64,000 bases of DNA, from NCBI RefSeq assembly GCF_022568815.1, contig NZ_JAKZHX010000008.1:124001-188000 (forward strand), in the 5' to 3' direction. The notes below the pieces were generated by a model. That model was not told where the DNA came from and searched no databases. It saw nothing but the letters and a program-made list of their open reading frames with translations. A program made the position numbers and the translations under genes. The stretch comes from Undibacterium paludis. Lineage in GTDB: Bacteria > Pseudomonadota > Gammaproteobacteria > Burkholderiales > Burkholderiaceae_D. Shown in pieces: positions 43,679-52,347 of this stretch (position 1 is the stretch's first letter; each line of letters begins with the position of its first letter).

Positions 43679-45304
43679 ATGCAAGCCTCATTGGAAACAA
43701 GTCGTCATTCTTTTCAGCTAGATATGGGTGAAGTACATAGTCAAAGAAATAGCCGTGCAAACGCATCGAGCTATTACGATGACTCGAAGCGATGGGCAAA
43801 AAATACGGGTGTGGTCATGTTGCGAAACACGGTCTCTGTTCTGCTGCCAACTGCTGCCAGAGAGGGATTGCGTCGGACAGTTTTCAAGACCATGGCAGAA
43901 ACGCATCCCGAACTGATGACAGGACTCAGTTTGGGAATAGGGTTGTTACCAGTCGCATTACAACTGGCCGGACTGGGGAAGGAATATTTCAACGGGACGC
44001 AAACACGCGAAACCGTGTTGTCGCGGATAGGGCTCATTGCCTTGACTGGGGGATGCGTCAGTGCTGCCGCGGCTGTTCCGGGAAGATTGCTGGCCGTAGC
44101 GCCGGCTATTCTGTCTGCAAATATTTATGTCGCATTACGCGATGGTGTCCAATATTTTGTGAGGCTGAAAGATAATAATGCTCCAGAGTCTTCGCAACGT
44201 TGTGGAACGTATTCCTCATCATCGCTTGCCTATGCGGCTAATCAGTTATTGGTGGGGGTGGGGATGGATACATGGACGAGTGCATTGACAGATGATTTGA
44301 AAGAAACCGGGGCAAATGTAGTGGCGCGCTCCTTGCTGAATTTTGCCGGAGAAACGGTTGATGAGCTGTTTTATCAGCAATCGCAACACTGGTTTTCTTC
44401 AGGCGGAGATAATGGATCGCTGGATTTGACATTTGATCGTCCTAAGCCGGTGAGCTACGAAGAAGTGGTTAACACTGCATTGACATCTGCTGCAGGTCGC
44501 TCGGCACTGTTCAGTTCAGCATTTAACGCTGCTTATGCTCCTCCCGATGATACGTGGAAACACTTTTCTGAAACCGGGGCCACGTGGGCATCTAACGCCA
44601 TAGTAGCAGGGGTATTAGGTGTTGGGTATTCAGCCTTTGTTGGCTCACATATGCGGAAAGTCAATGCCGAAGATGCTGCCCCCGCGGAAGGGACGGAGGA
44701 GCAGAATCCCGATTCCTCTGTTGATCTCGAAAACGGGGAGTATATCGAAATGGCGACCCCACGATCGTCCCAGGGAGTGGTAGATGACAATGCCGCGCCA
44801 ACGGGGAACGACAGTAACAGTATCCCTGATGTTTATCCTGCAGAGAGGAGGACGTCTTCTGCATCGGAAGCAGTGTCTGAGAACCAGGTAATATCGTCGG
44901 AGGCGCAAGCGACATCTTCTGAGCAGCAAGCCACGCCGTTGGAGCATCAGCCTCCATCGTCTGCGCATCTGGCTACGTCATCCGAGCCGCAGGCGACATC
45001 TTCTGGGCAGCAAGCAACACCGTTGCAGCATCAGCCTGCATCGCCCGCTCATCTGGCTACGTCATCCGAGCAGGAGGCGACATCTTCTGAGCAGCAAGCA
45101 ACACCGTTGCAGCATCAGCCTGCATCGCCTGAGCATCTGGCTACATCATCCGAGCCGCAAGCGACATCTTCAGAGCAGCAAGCAATGCCGTCGGAACATC
45201 AATCAGCATCGCCTGCTCATCTGGCCACATCATCTGAACAGCAAGCAACATCACCTGCGCATCAGGTAACGTCGCCTGTGCATCGAGCAGCATCGTCTGA
45301 GTAA
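43679..45304 (+). CDS. Unknown protein with hydrophobic core and 28-residue repeat tail
   Basis: 541 residues. No signal peptide; Ser/Gln-rich N-terminus (MQASLETSRHSFQLDMGE). Two hydrophobic stretches near residues 70-95 and 110-150 (LTGGCVSAAAAVPGRLLAVAPAILSANIYVAL). From about residue 406 the tail has four complete 28-residue repeats built of heptads (SSEQQAT / PLQHQPA / SPAHLAT) and a partial fifth. Such a layout is common in secreted effectors, surface proteins and polymorphic toxins, but no secretion genes are nearby. A signal-less parvulin follows. Family unknown. Confidence 0.65.
   Translation: MQASLETSRHSFQLDMGEVHSQRNSRANASSYYDDSKRWAKNTGVVMLRNTVSVLLPTAAREGLRRTVFKTMAETHPELMTGLSLGIGLLPVALQLAGLGKEYFNGTQTRETVLSRIGLIALTGGCVSAAAAVPGRLLAVAPAILSANIYVALRDGVQYFVRLKDNNAPESSQRCGTYSSSSLAYAANQLLVGVGMDTWTSALTDDLKETGANVVARSLLNFAGETVDELFYQQSQHWFSSGGDNGSLDLTFDRPKPVSYEEVVNTALTSAAGRSALFSSAFNAAYAPPDDTWKHFSETGATWASNAIVAGVLGVGYSAFVGSHMRKVNAEDAAPAEGTEEQNPDSSVDLENGEYIEMATPRSSQGVVDDNAAPTGNDSNSIPDVYPAERRTSSASEAVSENQVISSEAQATSSEQQATPLEHQPPSSAHLATSSEPQATSSGQQATPLQHQPASPAHLATSSEQEATSSEQQATPLQHQPASPEHLATSSEPQATSSEQQAMPSEHQSASPAHLATSSEQQATSPAHQVTSPVHRAASSE
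44894..45301 (+). repeat. 84 bp tandem repeats encoding 28-residue units
   Basis: Units 44894-44977, 44978-45061, 45062-45145 and 45146-45229, then a partial diverged unit to 45301. DNA identity is high between the central units, so copy number is likely to vary among strains. Confidence 0.85.
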
Positions 45305-45468
45305 CAAGCCGCAAGCAGCATATGCTCCGCGTCTTCTATCATTTTTTAACGAAAACGGAAGTTGTCTGATCAGAGAAGATGAATCACTCTGATTGCCAGC
45401 TTTGATGAGCGCTTTTTTTTGAGCAAGGAATTGAGCGTCTGTTCCAACAATTTTACAAGAGACATTTC

Positions 45469-46188
45469 ATGAATAAAATTCAAATGGATTTGATGGGGAC
45501 AAAAAATATCTCTTCCCCAGTAAAAAATGCGATCAACAACAGAATCAAAGAACTGGAGAAAGAAGTTGTTGTAGACCAGGATTTGCGTAAGGAGGTCACC
45601 CAATTTTTTCAGCAGCGCGATGATATTCTTTGGTCCATTCAGCAAGGGAATTTATCGATAAATGAAAAATTGCATCAATTGATCGAGTCAAGAGCTACAG
45701 ATACCCTTGTCCGGGCATACATAGACCAGTTTTTTGAACACAATAAGGCTGATGATGCCTCACTCAAAAACGCCTATCAACAATATGTCAAAGGTGTGCG
45801 GGGAACTGATTATGAATTATCGATCATGACAACCAGATCAAAAGAAGACGCGCAGGCCGCTACGGTGGAATTCCACAAGACCCGGTGTTTTGGTGAGGTC
45901 GCAGCCAGGCATTCCATTACTGATACTGCCAGGACAGGCGGGTATATCGGTTGGGTGAGCGACAGCTGGCTGTCACCATCGATCAACGAGGTATTAAGAA
46001 AAATGCGTCCAAAGCAAAGCAGTGAACCTGTCCAGGCCCCGGAAGGGTTCCACGTGCTCTATTTTGAAAATGCCCGCCCCTCAACCCCGCAGGAATTTGA
46101 AGATGTCAGACCGCAACTTGAAATAGAGATTATTTCAAAACGCTTTGCGGACCATCTGCAGAAGGTCCAGCAACAACGAAAAAACTGA
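45469..46188 (+). CDS. Parvulin-type peptidyl-prolyl isomerase
   Basis: 239 residues without signal peptide. The rotamase domain is at about 115-205: YELSIMTTRSKEDAQAATVEFHK, FGEVAARHSITDTARTGGYIGWVSDSWLSPSINEVLRKM and PVQAPEGFHVLYFENARPSTPQEFEDVRPQLE, the PpiC pattern. The N-terminal about 110 residues are helical, like SurA-type chaperone arms. A cytosolic parvulin next to the 541-residue repeat protein suggests a dedicated folding partner, an inference. The stop codon lies in the first bases of the 290 bp repeat. Confidence 0.82.
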   Translation: MNKIQMDLMGTKNISSPVKNAINNRIKELEKEVVVDQDLRKEVTQFFQQRDDILWSIQQGNLSINEKLHQLIESRATDTLVRAYIDQFFEHNKADDASLKNAYQQYVKGVRGTDYELSIMTTRSKEDAQAATVEFHKTRCFGEVAARHSITDTARTGGYIGWVSDSWLSPSINEVLRKMRPKQSSEPVQAPEGFHVLYFENARPSTPQEFEDVRPQLEIEIISKRFADHLQKVQQQRKN

Positions 46189-46476
46189 AACCTTTGAGCT
46201 TTCTTCACGCATCAACACCATGTCAATTTTTCGACGGGTCTGGCGATGGGCTATCCATCACCAGGCCGCTTGATATTCATGATTGAACTGTTTCCAGAAG
46301 TGCTCAACACCTTCGCCAGTACCAAATGCGCCGGCTCAGTCAATACCGGCAACACCTGCTACATTGCTGCCAAAGGGAGCCTGACGACGTAAAGAACGAA
46401 CGGCAGCACCGAGCAGTACAGGTAGCGGCGTATATGGGGCCTTAGGCGCAAAACCTGCGCAAAGCTGGCAAAACTC
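46185..46476. repeat. 290 bp dispersed repeat, copy 1
   Basis: Shares CTGAAACCTTTGAGCTTTCT at its left end and GAGCTGGCAAAA-type sequence at its right end with 52062-52347, with roughly 80 percent identity by eye and small indels between. Both strands have stops, so it is not an intact gene. It may be a decayed gene end or a non-autonomous element. Confidence 0.75.
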
Positions 46477-46905
46477 TAACGACTTCCGTGGCGAAAAGTT
46501 TATTTTTAAATATTCTTTTGCAACATATTGTATTTGAGGTTGACATTTTAATAGTCTCCCAAACACGCAATTTTACTAGCGCCTTCAACACTTTTTTAAT
46601 TTCCGGGCTCATCAGCAGAACCATTGATCACCCAATCTGAACGGTAATTGCGCTCAGCGCGATGGATGGCTCATTGTAATTTCGATATTGTTGCATTTAA
46701 AGCCAGTAGAATAGGCACCGGCAACACGCTCTGCCTGTCTTCACCAGGATTTTTTTAATTTGACCGGTGATTCAATGTAAATGGTGGCGAGTTGTGCTTC
46801 TGTCGAATGAAATATGTGCGCAATATGAATCAACCAAATCAAGCTTTACGTACCAATTAATGGGTAAAAAATAGCAGTTTTACTTTATTTAGAGAGGTCA
46901 AAAAA
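46477..46905. other. AT-rich intergenic region
   Basis: 429 bp between the repeat and the beta-propeller gene. A short minus-strand frame (46442-46624, begins MVLLMSPEIKKVLKALVKLR) is the only coding-like feature and could be the stub of a lost gene. Otherwise nothing recognised. The end holds AGAGAGG, the ribosome-binding site of the next gene. Confidence 0.35.
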
Positions 46906-48390
46906 ATGAGATTGGGATTACTTAAATTTCTGGCGTTGATGACTTACTTTGTACTGTCGTTCGCTCACGCAGATCAATTCGCATTCGCAGGAAAACTCGT
47001 CGATTCAAGAACAAATGGCTACACATATGGATATGGCCCGTCCATCATCTATGAAAACGGTCGTTACAACATGTTTTATTGCAGTACAGGCTCAAACGGT
47101 GCATGGGATGCAGTCCGGTATGTCAGTTCATCTGATGGCAATACCTGGAGCGCGCCGACTATCGCCCTGGGAGCCAACACCGGTGCGACCGGTGACACAG
47201 CGGCATGCGACCCGTCCGTTGTCAGGTATCAGGCACCTGGCGACGCGCAGCCATATTATTATTTGTTTTATTCAGGCTACGTCGCCAGCCAGCAAACCGT
47301 CATTTACGTAGCGCGCTCACTCAATATCAGCGGGCCTTATGAAAAATGGACCGGGGGAAGCAACTGGGCGTTGAATCCAGCGAATCCAAAATACATCATT
47401 GCGCCTAATCATGCGCAAACCTCCTCGTCATTTTATGGCGCTGGCGAACAAACGGTTGTTGTTGTGAACAATCAGCTCCAGATGTGGTATTCGGACGATA
47501 CCGGAATCAGCACCAGGCCAGGTGATGCCTGTGCAGGACCATGCATGCATCTTTTCATGACAAGCGCTATCGGCGGTAATCCAACTCAATGGTCTGCGCC
47601 GACGCTCACCACAGGTACGGGTTCGATTGAATCAGTGGATGTGAAGTATAACGATGCCCAAAAAACTTACGTGATGTACTCCACGCCAAACAAGCATCAG
47701 GCGAATGCCTATCTCGTCGAGCAGGTGTCAGTGAATGGGATCGACTGGTCATCGCAAACCGTCCTGTGCAACACAAATTGTTATGGTGGTGCAAACTTTC
47801 CAGCATACTCTGGTAACGTTGGCGTCAGCGGCGATAGCCAGGGCCATACGATAGGTAACCGCACGCTGGTTGGATATGCAGCGCCGTATGAATCCGGGTG
47901 TACAGGAAATTGCTGGGGCCAATGGGACCTTTTTGGCGGCATCGTTTATTCGCCAGCGGCAGATACGGCGCCGCTGACCAGCGCCCAATCGAACAGCATA
48001 TTGTGGCCCGTTTCTGCGCTGATTGATGCGGATTACCTCTCCTCATACAGCTCCGCCGTATTCCCTGGCGCGACGAATGCAAATACATTTGTCGCGGCAT
48101 GGACTGCAGGTCAAAGTGTCGTGCGCGCAATTCGTCTGTATGCACGGGACATTAATGGGAAAATGCAAGGCTTCCCACCAAGCTACAATGTCTATTTGAC
48201 CGCCGCAGACAACTCCAGCTGGGTGCCAATTGGCACGTTTTCCCAGCAACCGGACGTAACCGGAGTCGCCACGATTACACTTCCAACCAGCATGGCCACC
48301 TACGGAATCCTGATTTATCCGGTCACATTTGGTGCTGATAATTATGGAAATCGCGTGTTCCAGCTAAACGGCATTGAACTGGTCAAGTAA
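46906..48390 (+). CDS. Secreted GH43-like five-bladed beta-propeller protein
   Basis: 494 residues with signal peptide MRLGLLKFLALMTYFVLSFAHA. Propeller blades with GYGPSIIYENGRYNMFYCST, ACDPSVVRYQ...YYYLFYSGY and EQTVVVVNNQLQMWYSDD are like GH43/GH62 glycosidases, then a beta-sandwich C-terminal module (about 360-494). AGAGAGG lies upstream. The catalytic acids cannot be assigned with certainty, so it may be a glycan-binding or hydrolysing protein. Confidence 0.68.
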   Translation: MRLGLLKFLALMTYFVLSFAHADQFAFAGKLVDSRTNGYTYGYGPSIIYENGRYNMFYCSTGSNGAWDAVRYVSSSDGNTWSAPTIALGANTGATGDTAACDPSVVRYQAPGDAQPYYYLFYSGYVASQQTVIYVARSLNISGPYEKWTGGSNWALNPANPKYIIAPNHAQTSSSFYGAGEQTVVVVNNQLQMWYSDDTGISTRPGDACAGPCMHLFMTSAIGGNPTQWSAPTLTTGTGSIESVDVKYNDAQKTYVMYSTPNKHQANAYLVEQVSVNGIDWSSQTVLCNTNCYGGANFPAYSGNVGVSGDSQGHTIGNRTLVGYAAPYESGCTGNCWGQWDLFGGIVYSPAADTAPLTSAQSNSILWPVSALIDADYLSSYSSAVFPGATNANTFVAAWTAGQSVVRAIRLYARDINGKMQGFPPSYNVYLTAADNSSWVPIGTFSQQPDVTGVATITLPTSMATYGILIYPVTFGADNYGNRVFQLNGIELVK

Positions 48391-48397
48391 GCCAATC

Positions 48398-48565
48398 TGG
48401 ACTGTAACAGTGAAAGCGGAAGTGAAGGACATGTGCCCGGCGAGACAGGGCAAGGCCGGGTTTGCATAAACACGCAGCGATACCGGGGCTATCGCGAGTA
48501 TTTGCAACACCGCCCTGGTCGTCGCGCACATGGCAGGCACTTCGTTTTTTACTGTGCGCAGTGTG
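48398..48565. repeat. MITE-like element, hairpin-core family, copy 3 (inverted)
   Basis: Reverse orientation of 32745-32917. Left end TGGACTGTAACAGTGAAAGC; core read on the minus strand GTTGCAAATACTCGC then the hairpin GCGATAG-CCCCG-GTATCGC. The right end is degraded (CACTTCGTTTTTTACTGTGC). Directly followed by GATTGGTGCAACGTCATCGC, a piece of another repeat family. Confidence 0.75.
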
Positions 48566-48668
48566 ATTGGTGCAACGTCATCGCACGTATGCCAAGACTG
48601 AAAAAAGTACCAATAAGCACTTTAAAATCATGCGTGCGGATACGCGGGGCACCTCACACCTGTGCGGG

Positions 48669-49184
48669 CTAGCTGCTCCCTGCGACATGTTGTTTGCCTG
48701 GTGTGAGCGCCCGTTGTAGCAGCAAACAAGACAGAATCTTATGAAACGGCATGATGGCAAACAGGTAGCACCTTCCAAAAAGATTGTTGATCTTCACCAG
48801 GGTTGAGATCGTTACTGCCGATCCCTTCAGGCTCGGTTGAATGCTTATCCATATCCGAAAATCCAGATGCTTGTCGTCGCCGCCAAGGACGATTTCAGTA
48901 CCGGTTTTTGAAATAATGGGAAACACGTCAATCTTCCCCAGCCCGCGATCGCTAAAGTCAACACTGGCCCTGAGTCCGAATGGTGCAACGATGATGTTGC
49001 GCAAGGCCATCAGGCAATTGGCCATGAATGGCTGATCGGCAAACACCGCACGCGCTGCTTCTTCGGCGTCGACGTAGGTCCGTGCTGCCTGGCCGGAATA
49101 GCCGTCGGCGAAATCAATGTGCGACAATCCTGACGCCCGAATTGCCGCCGTCGGCGTGGGAATGGGCAAGACTTTGTTTGTCAT
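48669..49184 (-). CDS. DUF2867-like protein
   Basis: 171 residues. Contains QPFMANCLMALRNIIVAPFGLR and later SLKGSAVTISTLVKINNLFGRCYLFAIMPFHK, a pattern of DUF2867 proteins, which occur beside oxidoreductases and hydrolases. ATG 49184 has GGAGC upstream; longer versions up to 49265 would overlap the hydrolase stop. Third gene of the TetR/hydrolase operon. Function unknown. Confidence 0.7.
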   Translation of the reverse strand: MTNKVLPIPTPTAAIRASGLSHIDFADGYSGQAARTYVDAEEAARAVFADQPFMANCLMALRNIIVAPFGLRASVDFSDRGLGKIDVFPIISKTGTEIVLGGDDKHLDFRIWISIQPSLKGSAVTISTLVKINNLFGRCYLFAIMPFHKILSCLLLQRALTPGKQHVAGSS

Positions 49185-49240
49185 GAACAAGCTCCGAAAA
49201 TGTATGGTGCCGATTTCTGTCATTATCTGACAGTATGAAT

Positions 49241-50152
49241 TCAAGCCGTGCGGTCGTCGGCGCAACGCTCACCGCTCATAAATGTCAAGCACAGTGTTGC
49301 GGTCAGCTGAGGTGCTTCAATCATCGGAACATGCCCGATATCATCAAGAACGATCTTTTGACTATTTGGCAGAAGTTCATGCAGTAATTCCGCATCATCC
49401 ACATGCAGGACGCGATCCAGCCTGCCCCAGATAATCAACACAGGCAGGGTCAGTGTTGGCAAAATGGGGGTTTGATCCATGTCCCGAATGATGTCATTAA
49501 AGACCTTACGTTCGATATCACGACGGCTGATCTTGTCAGTTGCCAGAAGTTCCAAAAAGAAATCGGGAATATAAGGCGGCTTGTTCATGCCATACTGAAT
49601 CAGTTTGTTATAATCCGCCGAACTTTCAATCGCCATCATCGGATGAATGCCGGTTTGTTCTAATTCTTGTCGCATTTCGCTTGGCGTCTTTTCTACGCCC
49701 GCAGCATCAAGCAAAATAAGTGACTGAACATCTTTACGGTGCAAGTATGCGTAGCGTAGAGCCACTGCCGCCCCCATTGAATGGCCCACAATGTGTATTG
49801 AACCAGCATTGAGTCGGGTAAGTAACTCATGTAGATAAAGAACCTGCTGTGCAATCGTGTAGCTTAACGATAAATTCAGTACGCTGTCACCATGGCCTGG
49901 TAAATCGGGGATAATGACACGATCATTCTTGGATAAATGTTTTGTAAAACGGCACCAGCTATTTTTGTCTGCTCCTGCACCATGCAGCAAAATCAAGGTA
50001 CGTCCTTGCCCTGCTTTTTCAAAGTAAGAGACTTCACCGCAAGTTAGCGTGATGTGATTGCGATTTAAGCCTGCCGCCTTTGCCTCTGCGTTAAGTGCTT
50101 TTTGTAAGAGCCCTTTTTTAAAAGCCTTCCACTTTTGCTTGATAAAATTCAT
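49241..50152 (-). CDS. Alpha/beta hydrolase
   Basis: 303 residues. TLILLHGAGADKNSWCRFTKHL (oxyanion region), VIIPDLPGHGDS, IHIVGHSMGAAVALRYAY (nucleophile GHSMG), LIIWGRLDRVLHVDDAELL (acid) and LDDIGHVPMIEAPQ (His) complete the triad pattern of haloperoxidase/esterase-type hydrolases. Overlaps the tetR stop by 4 bp (ATGA), so it is translationally coupled to it. Confidence 0.88.
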   Translation of the reverse strand: MNFIKQKWKAFKKGLLQKALNAEAKAAGLNRNHITLTCGEVSYFEKAGQGRTLILLHGAGADKNSWCRFTKHLSKNDRVIIPDLPGHGDSVLNLSLSYTIAQQVLYLHELLTRLNAGSIHIVGHSMGAAVALRYAYLHRKDVQSLILLDAAGVEKTPSEMRQELEQTGIHPMMAIESSADYNKLIQYGMNKPPYIPDFFLELLATDKISRRDIERKVFNDIIRDMDQTPILPTLTLPVLIIWGRLDRVLHVDDAELLHELLPNSQKIVLDDIGHVPMIEAPQLTATLCLTFMSGERCADDRTA

Positions 50153-50790
50153 GGTAGCGCTCCTTGGGAGTTGGCTCGTGAAGCAGCTCCTTGAAAAAAT
50201 GCCTGTAACATTTCTGCATTTAAGTGACCAAGTTTTTTCTCCGGTTCACGTACCCAGCGCAGCATCGTGCCTAGTCTTAAAAAGATCAGGCTCTCAGCCA
50301 GTGTGCGGGCATCTATCTGTTGGGTGATCTCACCATCGCTTTGCCCTCGCTGCAATAACTCAAGCGCCAGAATGGCAAAGCTGTCGTTTTCAAATGGATT
50401 GGCATTTTCTTTCGCAAAACTGAGCCGATAGAAAACATAGGGTGCAATAAAGTCGCGCATGCGTTCCGCATAGGCCGCCTCCATTTGCAAGACGATGTGA
50501 AATGCAGCGGCAATTGAGGTCGCAGCCAGTGCGGTTTCTCTGACCATATTTTCGTGTGTCAGCTGATCTTTCCGGAACCGATAGGCAATGAATGCTTCTT
50601 TGACTGCGAAGTGTTTATACAAGGTCCCACGTGCCACATCGGCTGTTGAGGCAATGGCATCCATTGTTACCGCATCGAAACCATATTCGACAAATAAGGC
50701 CCAGGCACAATCCGCCAGATGTTGCATCGTTCGCTCAAGTTTTCTCTCACGCCGCCCAGGTAAGCCAGTCTTGCCAGTAGAATCACTCAT
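50149..50790 (-). CDS. TetR-family regulator
   Basis: 213 residues. N-terminal HTH: RTMQHLADCAWALFVEYGFDAVTMDAIASTADVARGTLYKHFAVKEAFIAYRF. First gene of a coupled operon with hydrolase and DUF2867 protein. A perfect palindrome TGAACATTGTTCA lies 20 bp upstream of its ATG and is its likely operator. Confidence 0.88.
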   Translation of the reverse strand: MSDSTGKTGLPGRRERKLERTMQHLADCAWALFVEYGFDAVTMDAIASTADVARGTLYKHFAVKEAFIAYRFRKDQLTHENMVRETALAATSIAAAFHIVLQMEAAYAERMRDFIAPYVFYRLSFAKENANPFENDSFAILALELLQRGQSDGEITQQIDARTLAESLIFLRLGTMLRWVREPEKKLGHLNAEMLQAFFQGAASRANSQGALP

Positions 50791-50809
50791 TAAAGACAGT
50801 GTATATTAT

Positions 50810-50822
50810 TGAACATTGTTCA
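50810..50822. promoter_or_regulatory. TetR operator candidate
   Basis: TGAACA-T-TGTTCA, a perfect palindrome in an AT-rich promoter region (GTATATTATT before it), just upstream of the tetR-hydrolase-DUF2867 operon. Confidence 0.55.
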
Positions 50823-50891
50823 TATTTTAGTAAAGAAGATAATAAAATGCAAGCAGGTCGATTTGCACTGAAATTTGATAATCGAACTGAT

Positions 50892-51028
50892 CAATGCCAG
50901 CCCGGCCAGTCTTCAGCAACGAGACCGAATGGACTGGTCAGTTCGTAATCTACGCCGTAGTTGATGACGATGAAGTCCCAGGTGTAGGCATATTCAAACA
51001 AGCGTGCTGCATGCGCTTGTGTTGCATG
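50892..51028 (-). pseudogene. C-terminal gene fragment, unidentified
   Basis: The minus-strand frame reads ...HAARLFEYAYTWDFIVINYG then VDYELTSPFGLVAEDWPGWH and a TGA at 50892, aromatic-rich and protein-like, but a stop blocks it about 45 residues upstream and no start is present. Probably the end of a deleted gene. Confidence 0.4.
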
Positions 51029-51188
51029 TCATGTTTTCAAGCAAAGCATTGATGGCTGGATGCTACCGAATCGGCAGGAATGTCAATATGGCTGTGCCGG
51101 AGCTGTGGGGCCGTGGGGCGGGCGGACAGGCGCAAAACGCCCAATGCAGTGCATCAGGCGTTTTGGCCATACTGCGTCTGTCAATAAA

Positions 51189-51308
51189 TTACAGGGGCGG
51201 GTGCAGTGTGGCGACTGCTTCAATTTCTATCAGGGTATCTGGTGACGCCAGTGATGCAATGCCAGTGCCGGCCAGGGCAGGTTTTGTGATGAAGTCGTTG
51301 GTCCCGGT
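51189..51308 (-). pseudogene. RidA/YjgF-family C-terminal fragment
   Basis: The minus-strand frame ends ...TKPALAGTGIASLASPDTLI then EIEAVATLHPPL and TAA at 51189. The LIEIEAVA stretch is the C-terminal strand of Rid-family enamine/imine deaminases. The first two thirds of the usual about 125 residues are absent. Confidence 0.55.
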
Positions 51309-51368
51309 CTGCTGTTTTGCGACCGGGATTGTCGGGATGATTGTGAGAGGGGAAGGGCGGGGAGTTAA

Positions 51369-51812
51369 TCAAGCGGTGGTGTGCCAGTAGAAGTGAATGT
51401 ATTCATCTTCATATTCTGCAAAAAGATCGACGATAAAGTCGGTTTCCATGGAATACATGAGCAATGCGCCTACAAATTGGCCTGACTTGTTTAGGGGTAA
51501 CTGGGGCTTAACGATCAGGTCGAGGCATTGTTCCGCAACCAGTGCGTTAAATTTTTCTTCGGAAATCGGCCTGAATTCCGCCTCTTGTAAATAAGGCCCA
51601 TAGAGTTTTTCACTTTTCGACATTTCCGCAGCTAACCAAAAGCGAATGCCATTGTCACCAATTTCTTTTGGGGCACGTGAGATATAGATGTTTTCTTCTG
51701 ATGACGGAGAATTAAAAGCGTCTTGACGATACGTAACAAAATAGAGGCCCCTGTAGCGATGAAGCCCGAAGTCGTTGATGTCAATTTGGTCTAAATCGGA
51801 TTTTGTGAACAT
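51369..51812 (-). CDS. Hypothetical protein
   Basis: 147 residues starting MFTKSDLDQIDINDFGLHRYRGLYFVTYRQ; acidic, aromatic-rich, ends DFIVDLFAEYEDEYIHFYWHTTA. Moderate AT content. No clear ribosome-binding site; a longer frame to 51896 runs into a repeat arm and is less likely. Such small acidic proteins among gene relics can be immunity proteins, but nothing proves it here. Confidence 0.5.
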   Translation of the reverse strand: MFTKSDLDQIDINDFGLHRYRGLYFVTYRQDAFNSPSSEENIYISRAPKEIGDNGIRFWLAAEMSKSEKLYGPYLQEAEFRPISEEKFNALVAEQCLDLIVKPQLPLNKSGQFVGALLMYSMETDFIVDLFAEYEDEYIHFYWHTTA

Positions 51813-51895
51813 TTTTAAATGGGGATTGAGGGGCGGTGTATATGCTAAATACTGATTGGAAAAAAATTCGCCATCTGTGCAAAGTGGTGATAGCA

Positions 51896-52059
51896 CGCGT
51901 AGGCACGATTAGCGCAGCGTAATCGCACGTATGTTTAATAGGGCAGATGGTATTGAACCGTGTGTCGGTAATTCGATATTCTATTTGGGGAAGACAGTCC
52001 TTACTCTGAGCTGTAGCTATATCATGTGTGCGATTACGCAAGCTAATCGCACCTACGCG
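51896..52059. repeat. Inverted-repeat element with GCGTAGG...CGATTAGC arms
   Basis: The left arm 51896-51928 (CGCGTAGGCACGATTAGCGC...) and right arm 52028-52059 (...AGCTAATCGCACCTACGCG) are imperfect reverse complements of about 32 bp around a 99 bp centre. Arm-like pieces also occur at 43272-43297 and 48566-48590. It abuts the 290 bp repeat that starts at 52062. Confidence 0.7.
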
Positions 52060-52061
52060 GG

Positions 52062-52347
52062 CTGAAACCTTTGAGCTTTCTTCATGCATCAAAACCACGT
52101 CAATTTTTCGACGGGTCTGGCGATGGGCTATCCACCACTAGGCCGCTTGATATTCTTGATTGAACTGTTTCCAGAAACGCTCAACATCCTCGCTGGTACC
52201 GGATACGCCGCCTCAGTCAATACCGGCTACGTTGCTGCCAACGATGGCTTGACAACGCAAATTGCAAACGGCAGCACTGAGCAGTGCAGGTGGTGGTGTG
52301 TATTGAGCCGTGGGCGTTAAACCTGAGCAGAGCTGGCAAAATTCCAA
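52062..52347. repeat. 290 bp dispersed repeat, copy 2
   Basis: Second copy of the unit at 46185-46476, same orientation, starting GCTGAAACCTTTGAGCTTTC. A plus-strand frame of 78 codons runs through it (52084-52320) but is not open in copy 1. The rest of the gap to 52492 is AT-rich promoter sequence. Confidence 0.75.

Noticed and set aside
43679..45304. Firm call of a type III secretion effector
   Set aside because: Only the general layout fits; no secretion apparatus, chaperone or regulatory box is present in the window.
52084..52320. 78-codon plus-strand gene inside the 290 bp repeat
   Set aside because: The frame is not open in the other copy of the repeat, so it is unlikely to be a selected gene.
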